This document shows, one piece after another, positions 50,691 through 63,360 of a DNA stretch of 64,000 bases. The position numbers and the translations under genes were made by a program. The notes beneath the pieces were generated by a model that was not told the origin of the DNA, did not search any database, and saw only the letters and a list, made by a program, of their open reading frames with translations. How positions within the stretch are numbered: position 1 is the first letter of the stretch; every line of letters starts with the position of its first letter. The DNA is from Bugula neritina (lineage: Eukaryota > Bryozoa > Gymnolaemata > Cheilostomatida > Bugulidae), in assembly GCA_964035545.1 (NCBI GenBank), contig OZ037767.1, positions 12,381,081 to 12,445,080 on the forward strand, read 5' to 3'.

Positions 50691-51957
50691 AAAACTAACG
50701 AATCACATTGTGATGACTCCAGACCCTATTGACAGTGTGCCTCAGTAATGTCTGTTCAGTGCAAACTATGGACAGCAAAGTTGTCAGGCAATAATGATAC
50801 AAACAATTCTGCAAACCCTTTTCATAAAGGTTTTGTGATGAAAGAGTATCCAGACCCTGTAATGGCTATACAACTGGAGGGAAGGAATATACTCGTTTTT
50901 CAATAGCAACAAAGCATGTTCAGAACTTGTAGACAGAAACACACTCATGACACATTAAACAATCTGTAACAAGTCTTGCTCATTATAACAGACAAATGTT
51001 ATAACATACTCCTTTCGTTTAGGAGATATATCAACTACTACTCCTACAAAAACAATAAAGAGGCAAAAGACAGCACTGCTCAGTTTGATTTCATTTCATT
51101 CAATTCATTGTAACGCCATCAATGGGCTGCACTTTTGGTCACACCTGGCTAACTGCTCTTGGAAAATTACTCATTTCGCCAATTGTGACATTATGTGAAC
51201 TCACTGTTAGTTTTTAACTTTGAATCAAAAAATGATAAAGTAATTGTAAATCTGTTTACAGTCGTCAAAGCGGCTGATCCTTAATTTCAACACTGGGTTT
51301 AGGTGATGGAAGAATCCCAAGACAAGTTTGGTACTACGCTAGACAATAGGCTGCTGGCACCGGAAAATGTGAACATGTGTGCATTTAACAGATGAAGCTA
51401 AAACATGTATACATCTTATATTTAGTGAAAATTGAATATGCATCACTTTTCTATGTGAGAACATTGCTGGATAGTGAAAATAACTAGAAATGTAGAAGTT
51501 CGGGAGTTGTCTCTCCTGTGTTTTTGGTTTTGTGTTCTTGACTTGTCAGGCTGCAAATATTTGAAAAATCAGAACTGCAAATACATTTGTTGGTGTAGCA
51601 AAATTATTAAACCCATCAACCTTTGCGATCTGAGGAACGAAAGACGGATACTGCAACTTACACACCTTTCTATTATGAATTTAGAGATATACATTGTTTT
51701 GTCGACCCTTCTGGCAACCAATATTAAGTGCATTGCTCGTTTTCCACGCTTTATATCCACTTATTTTACATTTTCTCAATCAACTAAACACAGGTAAGCA
51801 GAGTTGCTAACTGGTTGCATGGTATTCAGGCAGTCGCACTTCTTGTCACTCAATCGTTGACGATTGATGCTTGAAGAAGGCCTACGGTCCTTACAGTATA
51901 CATACTGGAGGTACTGTGCTTTGAACTCAAAAACAAAAAAGAGAATATATGACTTGC
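50691..51957. repeat. Monomer M41
   Basis: Repeats M36, including AATCAGAAC and the TCGTTGACGATTG tail. Confidence 0.97.
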
Positions 51958-53224
51958 AAAACTAACGAATCACTTTGTGATGACTCCAGACCCTATTGAC
52001 AGTGTGCCTCAGTAATGTCTGTTCAGTGCAAACTATGGACAGCAAAGTTGTCAGGCAATAAAGATACAAACAATTCTGCAAACCCTTTTCATAAAGGTTT
52101 TGTGATGAAAGAGTATCCAGACCCTGTAATGGCTATACAACTGGAGGGAAGGAATATACTCGTTTTTCAATAGCAACAAAGCATGTTCAGAACTTGTAGA
52201 CAGAAACACACTCATGACACATTAAACAATCTGTAACAAGTCTTGCTCATTATAACAGACAAATGTTATAACATACTCCTTTCGTTTAGGAGATATATCA
52301 ACTACTACTCCTACAAAAACAATAAAGAGGTAAAAGACAGCACTGCTCAGTTTGATTTCATTTCATTCAATTCAATGTAACACTATCAATGGGCTGCACT
52401 TTTGGTCACACCCAGCTAACTGCTCTTGGAAAATTACTCATTTCGCCAATTGTGACATTATGTGAAATCACTGTTAGTTTTTAACTTTGAATCAAAAAAT
52501 GATAAAGTAATTGTAAATCTGTTTACAGTCGTCAAAGCGGCTGATCCTTAATTTCAACACTGGGTTTAGGTGATGGAAGAATCCCAAGACAAGTTTGGTA
52601 CTACGCTAGACAATAGGCTGCTGGCACCGGAAAATGTGAACATGTGTGCATTTAACAGATGAAGCTAAAACATGTATACATCTTATATTTAGTGAAAATT
52701 GAATATGCATCACTTTTCTATGTGAGAACATTGCTGGATAGTGAAAATAACTAGAAATGTAGAAGTTCGGGAGTTGTCTCTCCTGTGTTTTTGGTTTTGT
52801 GTTCTTGACTTGTCAGGCTGCAAATATTTGAAAAATCACAACTGCAAATACATTTGTTGGTGTAGCAAAATTATTAAACCCATCAACCTTTGCGATCTGA
52901 GGAACGAAAGACGGATACTGCAACTTACACACCTTTCTATTATGAATTTAGAGATATACATTGTTTTGTCAACCCTTCTGGCAACCAATATTAAGTGCAT
53001 TGCTCGTTTTCCACGCTTTATATCCACTTATTTTACATTTTCTCAATCAACTAAACACAGGTAAGCAGAGTTGCTAACTGGTTGCATGGTATTCAGGCAG
53101 TCGCACTTCTTGTCACTCAATCGTTGAAGATTGATGCTTGATGAAGGCCTACGGTCCTTACAGTATACATACTGGAGGTACTGTGCTTTGAACTCAAAAA
53201 CAAAAAAGAGAATATATGACTTGC
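51958..53224. repeat. Monomer M42
   Basis: Repeats M37 (AATCACTTTG, GAAATCACTG) but with GAATCCC. Confidence 0.97.
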
Positions 53225-54491
53225 AAAACTAACGAATCACATTGTGATGACTCCAGACCCTATTGACAGTGTGCCTCAGTAATGTCTGTTCAGTGCAAAC
53301 TATGGACAGCAAAGTTGTCAGGCAATAATGATACAAACAATTCTGCAAACCCTTTTCATGAAGGTTTTGTGATGAAAGAGTATCCAGACCCTGTAATGGC
53401 TATACAACTGGAGGGAAGGAATATACTTGTTTTTCAATAGCAACAAAGCATGTTCAGAACTTGTAGACAGAAACACACTCATGACACATTAAACAATCTG
53501 TAACAAGTCTTGCTCATTATAACAGACAAATGTTATGACATACTCCTTTCGTTTAGGAGATATATCAACTACTACTCCTACAAAAACAATAAAGAGGTAA
53601 AAGACAGCACTGCTCAGTTTGATTTCATTTCATTCAATTCATCGTAACGCCATCAATGGGCTGCACTTTTGGTCACACCTGGCTAACTGCTCTTGGAAAA
53701 TTACTCATTTCGCCAATTGTGACCTTATGTGAACTCACCGTTAGTTTTTAACTTTGAATCAAAAAATGATAAAGTAATTGTAAATCTGTTTACAGTCGTC
53801 AAAGCGGCTGATCCTTAATTTCAACACTGGGTTTAGGTGATGGAAGAATCCCAAGACAAGTTTGGTACTACGCTAGACAATAGGCTGCTGGCACCGGAAA
53901 ATGTGAACATGTGTGCATTTAACAGATGAAGCTAAAACATGTATACATCTTATATTTAGTGAAAATTGAATATGCATCACTTTTCTATGTGAGAACATTG
54001 CTGGATAGTGAAAATAACTAGAAATGTAGAAGTTCGGGAGTTGTCTCTCCTGTGTTTTTGGTTTTGTGTTCTTGACTTGTCAGGCTGCAAATATTTGAAA
54101 AATCAGAACTGCAAATACATTTGTTGGTGTAGCAAAATTATTAAACCCATCAACCTTTGCGATCTGAGGAACGAAAGACGGATACTGCAACTTACACACC
54201 TTTCTATTATGAATTTAGAGATATACATTGTTTTGTCGACCCTTCTGGCAACCAATATTAAGTGCATTGCTCGTTTTCCACGCTTTATATCCACTTAGTT
54301 TACATTTTCTCAATCAACTAAACACAGGTAAGCAGAGTTGCTAACTGGTTGCATGGTATTCAGGCAGTCGCACTTCTTGTCACTCAATCGTTGAAGATTG
54401 ATGCTTGATGAAGGCCTACGGTCCTTACAGTATACATACTGGAGGTACTGTGCTTTGAACTCAATAACAAAAAAGAGAATATATGACTTGC
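53225..54491. repeat. Monomer M43
   Basis: Repeats M38, plus TATACTTGTTT and GACCTTATGTG. The latter recurs in partial M51. Confidence 0.97.
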
Positions 54492-55758
54492 AAAACTAAC
54501 GAATCACATTGTGATGACTCCAGACCCTATTGACTGTGTGCCTCAGTAACGTCTGTTCAGTGCAAACTATGGACAGCAAAGTTGTGTGGCAATAATGAGA
54601 CAAACAATTCTGCAAACCCTTTTCATTAAAGTTTTGTGATGAAAGAGTAATCAGACCCTGTAATTGCTATACAACTGGAGGGAAGGAATATACTCGTTTT
54701 TTAATAGCAGCAAAGCATGTTCAGAACTAGTAAACAGCAACACACTCATGAAACACTAAACAATCTGTAACAAGTCTTGCTCATTATAACAGACAAATGT
54801 TATAACATACTCCTTTCGTTTAGGAGATATATCAACTACTACTCCTACAAAAACAATAAAGAGGTAAAAGACAGCACTGCTCAGTTTGATTTCATTTCAT
54901 TCAATTCATTGTAACGCCATCAATGGGCTGCACTTTTGGTCACACCTGGCTAACTGCTCTTGGAAAATTACTCATTTCGCCAATTGTGACATTATGTGAA
55001 CTCACTGTTAGTTTTTAACTTTGAATCAAAAAATGATAAAGTAATTGTAAATCTGTTTACAGTCGTCAAAGCGGCTGGTCCTTAATTTCAACACTGGGTT
55101 TAGGTGATGGAAGAATCCCAAGACAAGTTTGGTACTACGCTAGACAATAGGCTGCTGGCACCGGAAAATGTGAACATGTGTGCATTTAACAGGTGAAACT
55201 AAAACATGTATACATCTTATATTTAGTGAAAATTGAATATGCATCACTTTTCTATGTGAGAACATTGCTGGATAGTGAAAATAACTAGAAATGTAGAAGT
55301 TCGGGAGTTGTCTCTCCTGTGTTTTTGGTTTTGTGTTCTTGACTTGTCAGGCTGCAAATATTTGAAAAATCACAACTGCAAATACATTTGTTGGTGTAGC
55401 AAAATTATTAAACCCATCAACCTTTGCGATCTGAGGAACGAAAGACGGATACTGCAACTTACACACCTTTCTATTATGAATTTAGAGATATACATTGTTT
55501 TGTCGACCCTTCTGGCAACCAATATTAAGTGCATTGCTCGTTTTCCACGCTTTATATCCACTTATTTTACATTTTCTCAATCAACTAAACACAGGTAAGC
55601 AGAGTTGCTAACTGGTTGCATGGTATTCAGGCAGTCGCACTTCTTGTCACTCAATTGTTGATGATTGATGCTTGAAGAAGGCCTACGGTCCTTACAGTAT
55701 ACATACTGGAGGTACTGTGCTTTGAACTCAATAACAAAAAAGAGAATATATGACTTGT
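54492..55758. repeat. Monomer M44, divergent 5' tract
   Basis: The first ~240 bp share subtype A markers (GACTGTGTG, GTAACGTC, AATGAGAC, CATTAAAG). They also carry a dense cluster of new variants: GTGTGGCAA, AGTAATCAG, AATTGCTAT, TTTTTTAATAGCAGC, ACTAGTAAACAGC and GAAACACTAAAC. After that it resembles the common type, with GGCTGGTCC and private AGGTGAAACT. Confidence 0.97.
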
Positions 55759-57025
55759 AAAACTAACGAATCACATTGTGATGACTCCAGACCCTATTGA
55801 CAGTGTGCCTCAGTAATGTCTGTTCAGTGCAAACTATGGACAGCAAAGTTGTCAGGCAATAAAGATACAAACAATTCTGCAAACCCTTTTCATAAAGGTT
55901 TTGTGATGAAAGAGTATCCAGACCCTGTAATGGCTATACAACTGGAGGGAAGGAATATACTCGTTTTTCAATAGCAACAAAGCATGTTCAGAACTTGTAG
56001 ACAGAAACACACTCATGACACATTAAACAATCTGTAACAAGTCTTGCTCATTATAACAGACAAATGTTATAACATACTCCTTTCGTTTAGGAGATATATC
56101 AACTACTACTCCTACAAAAACAATAAAGAGGTAAAAGACAGCACTGCTCAGTTTGATTTCATTTCATTCAATTCAATGTAACACTATCAATGGGCTGCAC
56201 TTTTGGTCACACCCAGCTAACTGCTCTTGGAAAATTACTCATTTCGCCAATTGTGACATTATGTGAAATCACTGTTAGTTTTTAACTTTGAATCAAAAAA
56301 TGATAAAGTAATTGTAAATCTGTTTACAGTCGTCAAAGCGGCTGATCCTTAATTTCAACACTGGGTTTAGGTGATGGAAGAGTCCCAAGACAAGTTTGGT
56401 ACTACGCTAGACAATAGGCTGCTGGCACCGGAAAATGTGAACATGTGTGCATTTAACAGATGAAGCTAAAACATGTATACATCTTATATTTAGTGAAAAT
56501 TGAATATGCATCACTTTTCTATGTGAGAACATTGCTGGATAGTGAAAATAACTAGAAATGTAGAAGTTCGGGAGTTGTCTCTCCTGTGTTTTTGGTTTTG
56601 TGTTCTTGACTTGTCAGGCTGCAAATATTTGAAAAATCACAACTGCAAATACATTTGTTGGTGTAGCAAAATTATTAAACCCATCAACCTTTGCGATCTG
56701 AGGAACGAAAGACGGATACTGCAACTTACACACCTTTCTATTATGAATTTAGAGATATACATTGTTTTGTCAACCCTTCTGGCAACCAATATTAAGTGCA
56801 TTGCTCGTTTTCCACGCTTTATATCCACTTATTTTACATTTTCTCAATCAACTAAACACAGGTAAGCAGAGTTGCTAACTGGTTGCATGGTATTCAGGCA
56901 GTCGCACTTCTTGTCACTCAATCGTTGAAGATTGATGCTTGATGAAGGCCTACGGTCCTTACAGTATACATACTGGAGGTACTGTGCTTTGAACTCAAAA
57001 ACAAAAAAGAGAATATATGACTTGC
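55759..57025. repeat. Monomer M45
   Basis: M37/M42-like (AATAAAGATAC, GAAATCACTG, GAGTCCC) but with the common TCACATTGTG. Confidence 0.97.
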
Positions 57026-58292
57026 AAAACTAACGAATCACATTGTGATGACTCCAGACCCTATTGACAGTGTGCCTCAGTAATGTCTGTTCAGTGCAAA
57101 CTATGGACAGCAAAGTTGTCAGGCAATAATGATACAAACAATTCTGCAAACCCTTTTCATGAAGGTTTTGTGATGAAAGAGTATCCAGACCCTGTAATGG
57201 CTATACAACTGGAGGGAAGGAATATACTCGTTTTTCAATAGCAACAAAGCATGTTCAGAACTTGTAGACAGAAACACACTCATGACACATTAAACAATCT
57301 GTAACAAGTCTTGCTCATTATAACAGACAAATGTTATGACATACTCCTTTCGTTTAGGAGATATATCAACTACTACTCCTACAAAAACAATAAAGAGGTA
57401 AAAGACAGCACTGCTCAGTTTGATTTCATTTCATTCAATTCATCGTAACGCCATCAATGGGCTGCACTTTTGGTCACACCTGGCTAACTGCTCTTGGAAA
57501 ATTACTCATTTCGCCAATTGTGACATTATGTGAACTCACCGTTAGTTTTTAACTTTGAATCAAAAAATGATAAAGTAATTGTAAATCTGTTTACAGTCGT
57601 CAAAGCGGCTGATCCTTAATTTCAACACTGGGTTTAGGTGATGGAAGAATCCCAAGACAAGTTTGGTACTACGCTAGACAATAGGCTGCTGGCACCGGAA
57701 AATGTGAACATGTGTGCATTTAACAGATGAAGCTAAAACATGTATACATCTTATATTTAGTGAAAATTGAATATGCATCACTTTTCTATGTGAGAACATT
57801 GCTGGATAGTGAAAATAACTAGAAATGTAGAAGTTCGGGAGTTGTCTCTCCTGTGTTTTTGGTTTTGTGTTCTTGACTTGTCAGGCTGCAAATATTTGAA
57901 AAATCAGAACTGCAAATACATTTGTTGGTGTAGCAAAATTATTAAACCCATCAACCTTTGCGATCTGAGGAACGAAAGACGGATACTGCAACTTACACAC
58001 CTTTCTATTATGAATTTAGAGATATACATTGTTTTGTCGACCCTTCTGGCAACCAATATTAAGTGCATTGCTCGTTTTCCACGCTTTATATCCACTTAGT
58101 TTACATTTTCTCAATCAACTAAACACAGGTAAGCAGAGTTGCTAACTGGTTGCATGGTATTCAGGCAGTCGCACTTCTTGTCACTCAATCGTTGAAGATT
58201 GATGCTTGATGAAGGCCTACGGTCCTTACAGTATACATACTGGAGGTACTGTGCTTTGAACTCAATAACAAAAAAGAGAATATATGACTTGC
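57026..58292. repeat. Monomer M46
   Basis: Repeats M38 (CATGAAGG, GTTATGACAT, CATCGTAACG, CACCGTTAG, CTTAGTTT). Confidence 0.97.
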
Positions 58293-59559
58293 AAAACTAA
58301 CGAATCACATTGTGATGACTCCAGACCCTATTGACTGTGTGCCTCAGTAACGTCTGTTCAGTGCAAACTATGGACAGCAAAGTTGTGTGGCAATAATGAG
58401 ACAAACAATTCTGCAAACCCTTTTCATTAAAGTTTTGTGATGAAAGAGTAATCAGACCCTGTAATTGCTATACAACTGGAGGGAAGGAATATACTCGTTT
58501 TTTAATAGCAGCAAAGCATGTTCAGAACTAGTAAACAGCAACACACTCATGAAACACTAAACAATCTGTAACAAGTCTTGCTCATTATAACAGACAAATG
58601 TTATAACATACTCCTTTCGTTTAGGAGATATATCAACTACTACTCCTACAAAAACAATAAAGAGGTAAAAGACAGCACTGCTCAGTTTGATTTCATTTCA
58701 TTCAATTCATTGTAACGCCATCAATGGGCTGCACTTTTGGTCACACCTGGCTAACTGCTCTTGGAAAATTACTCATTTCGCCAATTGTGACATTATGTGA
58801 ACTCACTGTTAGTTTTTAACTTTGAATCAAAAAATGATAAAGTAATTGTAAATCTGTTTACAGTCGTCAAAGCGGCTGGTCCTTAATTTCAACACTGGGT
58901 TTAGGTGATGGAAGAATCCCAAGACAAGTTTGGTACTACGCTAGACAATAGGCTGCTGGCACCGGAAAATGTGAACATGTGTGCATTTAACAGGTGAAGC
59001 TAAAACATGTATACATCTTATATTTAGTGAAAATTGAATATGCATCACTTTTCTATGTGAGAACATTGCTGGATAGTGAAAATAACTAGAAATGTAGAAG
59101 TTCGGGAGTTGTCTCTCCTGTGTTTTTGGTTTTGTGTTCTTGACTTGTCAGGCTGCAAATATTTGAAAAATCACAACTGCAAATACATTTGTTGGTGTAG
59201 CAAAATTATTAAACCCATCAACCTTTGCGATCTGAGGAACGAAAGACGGATACTGCAACTTACACACCTTTCTATTATGAATTTAGAGTGATACATTGTT
59301 TTGTCGACCCTTCTGGCAACCAATATTAAGTGCATTGCTCGTTTTCCACGCTTTATATCCACTTATTTTACATTTTCTCAATCAACTAAACACAGGTAAG
59401 CAGAGTTGCTAACTGGTTGCATGGTATTCAGGCAGTCGCACTTCTTGTCACTCAATTGTTGATGATTGATGCTTGAAGAAGGCCTACGGTCCTTACAGTA
59501 TACATACTGGAGGTACTGTGCTTTGAACTCAATAACAAAAAAGAGAATATATGACTTGT
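58293..59559. repeat. Monomer M47
   Basis: Repeats M44, including its divergent 5' tract. A private change turns GAGATATAC into GAGTGATAC, creating a TGA in the open frame. Confidence 0.97.
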
Positions 59560-60826
59560 AAAACTAACGAATCACATTGTGATGACTCCAGACCCTATTG
59601 ACAGTGTGCCTCAGTAATGTCTGTTCAGTGCAAACTATGGACAGCAAAGTTGTCAGGCAATAAAGATACAAACAATTCTGCAAACCCTTTTCATAAAGGT
59701 TTTGTGATGAAAGAGTATCCAGACCCTGTAATGGCTATACAACTGGAGGGAAGGAATATACTCGTTTTTCAATAGCAACAAAGCATGTTCAGAACTTGTA
59801 GACAGAAACACACTCATGACACATTAAACAATCTGTAACAAGTCTTGCTCATTATAACAGACAAATGTTATGACATACTCCTTTCGTTTAGGAGATATAT
59901 CAACTACTACTCCTACAAAAACAATAAAGAGGTAAAAGACAGCACTGCTCAATTTGATTTCATTTCATTCAATTCATTGTAACGCTATCAATGGGCTGCA
60001 CTTTTGGTCACACCCAGCTAACTGCTCTTGGAAAACTACTCATTTCGCCAATTGTGACATTATGTGAACTCACTGTTAGTTTTTAACTTTGAATCAAAAA
60101 ATGATAAAGTAATTGTAAATCTGTTTACAGTCGTCAAAGCGGCTGGTCCTTAATTTCAACACTGGGTTTAGGTGATGGAAGAATCCCAAGACAAGTTTGG
60201 TACTACGCTAGACAATAGGTTGCTGGCACCGGAAAATGTGAACATGTGTGCATTTAACAGATGAAGCTAAATCATGTATACATCTTATATTTAGTGAAAA
60301 TTGAATATGCATCACTTTTCAATGTGAGAACATTGCTGGATAGTGAAAATAACTAGAAATGTAGAAGTTCGGGAGTTGTCTCTCCTGTGTTTTTGGTTTT
60401 GTGTTCTTGACTTGTCAGGCTGCAAATATTTGAAAAATCACAACTGCAAATACATTTGTTGGTGTAGCAAAATTATTAAACCCATCAACCTTTGCGATCT
60501 GAGGAACGAAAGACGGATACTGCAACTTACACACCTTTCTATTATGAATTTAGAGATATACATTGTTTTGTCGACCCTTCTGGCAACCAATATTAAGTGC
60601 ATTGCTCGTTTTCCACGCTTTATATCCACTTATTTTACATTTTCTCAATCAACTAAACACAGGTAAGCAGAGTTGCTAACTGGTTGCATGGTATTCAGGC
60701 AGTCGCACTTCTTGTCACTCAATTGTTGACGATTGATGCTTGAAGAAGGCCTACGGTCCTTACAGTATACATACTGGAGGTACTGTGCTTTGAACTCAAA
60801 AACAAAAAAGAGAATATATGACTTGC
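59560..60826. repeat. Monomer M48, three-way mosaic
   Basis: The 5' half is M13-type (AATAAAGATAC, GTTATGACAT, CTCAATTTG, CACCCAGC, AAAACTACTC). GGCTGGTCC is shared with M44/M47. A tract around 60,220-60,325 carries subtype A alleles (GGTTGCTGG, AAATCATG, TTCAATGTG). Confidence 0.96.
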
Positions 60827-62093
60827 AAAACTAACGAATCACTTTGTGATGACTCCAGACCCTATTGACAGTGTGCCTCAGTAATGTCTGTTCAGTGCAA
60901 ACTATGGACAGCAAAGTTGTCAGGCAATAAAGATACAAACAGTTCTGCAAACCCTTTTCATAAAGGTTTTGTGATGAAAGAGTATCCAGACCCTGTAATG
61001 GCTATACAACTGGAGGGAAGAAATATACTCGTTTTTCAATAGCAACAAAGCATGTTCAGAACTTGTAGACAGAAACACACTCATGACACATTAAACAATC
61101 TGTAACAAGTCTTGCTCATTATAACAGACAAATGTTATGACATACTCCTTTCGTTTAGGAGATATATCAACTACTACTCCTACAAAAACAATAAAGAGGT
61201 AAAAGACAGCACTGCTCAATTTGATTTCATTTCATTCAATTCATTGTAACGCTATCAATGGGCTGCACTTTTGGTCACACCCAGCTAACTGCTCTTGGAA
61301 AACTACTCATTTCGCCAATTGTGACATTATGTGAACTCACTGTTAGTTTTTAACTTTGAATCAAAAAATGATAAAGTAATTGTAAATCTGTTTACAGTCG
61401 TCAAAGCGGCTGATCCTTAATTTCAACACTGGGTTTAGGTGATGGAAGAATCCCAAGACAAGTTTGGTACTACGCTAGACAATAGGCTGCTGGCACCGGA
61501 AAATGTGAACATGTGTGCATTTAACAGATGAAGCTAAAACATGTATACATCTTATATTTAGTGAAAATTGAATATGCATCACTTTTCAATGTGAGAACAT
61601 TGCTGGATAGTGAAAATAACTAGAAATGTAGAAGTTCGGGAGTTGTCTCTCCTGTGTTTTTGGTTTTGTGTTCTTGACTTGTCAGGCTGCAAATATTTGA
61701 AAAATCACAACTGCAAATACATTTGTTGGTGTAGCAAAATTATTAAACCCATCAACCTTTGCGATCTGAGGAACGAAAGACGGATACTGCAACTTACACA
61801 CCTTTCTATTATGAATTTAGAGATATACATTGTTTTGTCAACCCTTCTGGCAACCAATATTAAGTGCATTGCTCGTTTTCCACGCTTTATATCCACTTAG
61901 TTTACATTTTCTCAATCAACTAAACACAGGTAAGCAGAGTTGCTAACTGGTTGCATGGTATTCAGGCAGTCGCACTTCTTGTCACTCAATCGTTGAAGAT
62001 TGATGCTTGATGAAGGCCTACGGTCCTTACAGTATACATACTGGAGGTACTGTGCTTTGAACTCAATAACAAAAAAGAGAATATATGACTTGC
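60827..62093. repeat. Monomer M49, mosaic
   Basis: The 5' half is M13-type (AATCACTTTG, AATAAAGATAC, GTTATGACAT, AAAACTACTC), with private ACAGTTCTG and GAAGAAATAT. TTCAATGTG is as in M48. The CTTAGTTT and AATAACAAAA tail is as in M46. Confidence 0.96.
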
Positions 62094-63360
62094 AAAACTA
62101 ACGAATCACATTGTGATGACTCCAGACCCTATTGACTGTGTGCCTCAGTAACGTCTGTTCAGTGCAAACTATGGACAGCAAAGTTGTGTGGCAATAATGA
62201 GACAAACAATTCTGCAAACCCTTTTCATTAAAGTTTTGTGATGAAAGAGTAATCAGACCCTGTAATTGCTATACAACTGGAGGGAAGGAATATACTCGTT
62301 TTTTAATAGCAGCAAAGCATGTTCAGAACTAGTAAACAGCAACACACTCATGAAACACTAAACAATCTGTAACAAGTCTTGCTCATTATAACAGACAAAT
62401 GTTATAACATACTCCTTTCGTTTAGGAGATATATCAACTACTACTCCTACAAAAACAATAAAGAGGTAAAAGACAGCACTGCTCAGTTTCATTTCATTTC
62501 ATTCAATTCATTGTAACGCTATCAATGGGCTGCACTTTTGGTCACACCCGGCTAACTGCTCTTGGAAAATTACTCATTTCGCCAATTGTGACATTATGTG
62601 AACTCACTGTTAGTTTTTAACTTTGAATCAAAAAATGATAAAGTAATTGTAAATCTGTTTACAGTCGTCAAAGCGGCTGATCCTTAATTTCAACACTGGG
62701 TTTAGGTGATGGAAGAATCCCAAGACAAGTTTGGTACTACGCTAGACAATAGGCTGCTGGCACCGGAAAATGTGAACATGTGTGCATTTAACAGATGAAG
62801 CTAAAACATGTATACATCTTATATTTAGTGAAAATTGAATATGCATCACTTTTCTATGTGAGAACATTGCTGGATAGTGAAAATAACTAGAAACGTAGAA
62901 GTTCGGGAGTTGTCTCTCCTGTGTTTTTGGTTTTGTGTTCTTGACTTGTCAGGCTGCAAATATTTGAAAAATCACAACTGCAAATACATTTGTTGGTGTA
63001 GCAAAATTTTTAAACCCATCAACCTTTGCGATCTGAGGAACGAAAGACGGATACTGCAACTTACACACCTTTCTATTATAAATTTAGAGATATACATTGT
63101 TTTGTCGACCCTTCTGGCAACCAATATTAAGTGCATTGCTCATTTTCCATGCTTTATATCCACTTATTTTACATTTTCTCAATCAACTAAACACAGGTAA
63201 GCAGAGTTGCTAACTGGTTGCATGGTATTCAGGCAGTCGCACTTCTTGTCACTCAATGGTTGAGGATTGATGCTTGAAGAAGGCCTACAGTCCTTACAGT
63301 ATACATACTGGAGGTACTGTGCTTTGAACTCAATAACAAAAAAGAGAATATATGACTTGC
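62094..63360. repeat. Monomer M50, most private variants
   Basis: The 5' tract is as in M44/M47. Variants seen nowhere else in the window are GTTTCATTTC, GAAACGTAG, AAATTTTTAAAC, ATTATAAATTT, CTCATTTTCCATG, ATGGTTGAGG and CTACAGTCC. The middle carries GCTATC and CACCCGGC. Confidence 0.97.

Larger units (their letters stand above)
48157..54491. repeat. Higher-order repeat V, second copy (five monomers M39-M43, 6,335 bp)
   Basis: This is almost identical to the preceding 6,335 bp. The differences I noticed by eye are single bases: the restored TGGTATTC, CTTATTCAAC in M39, the restored CGGTCCTT in M40, GAATCCC in M42, and TATACTTG and GACCTTATG in M43. It appears to be the youngest duplication in the window. 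Confidence 0.92.
54492..58292. repeat. Higher-order repeat VI, first copy (three monomers M44-M46, 3,801 bp)
   Basis: M44 belongs to a distinctive subtype (AGTAATCAG, AATTGCTAT, AATAGCAGC). M45 matches M42/M37 and M46 matches M43/M38. The unit is therefore the last two monomers of block V plus one new subtype, repeated downstream at 3,801 bp. Confidence 0.85.
58293..62093. repeat. Higher-order repeat VI, second copy (three monomers M47-M49, 3,801 bp)
   Basis: M47 repeats M44 closely. M48 and M49 match M45 and M46 only in part: their 5' halves carry the M13-type haplotype (CTCAATTTG, GCTATC, CACCCAGC, AAAACTACTC). M49 keeps the CTTAGTTT and AATAACAAAA tail of M46. The second copy is thus more recombined than the first. 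Confidence 0.75.
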
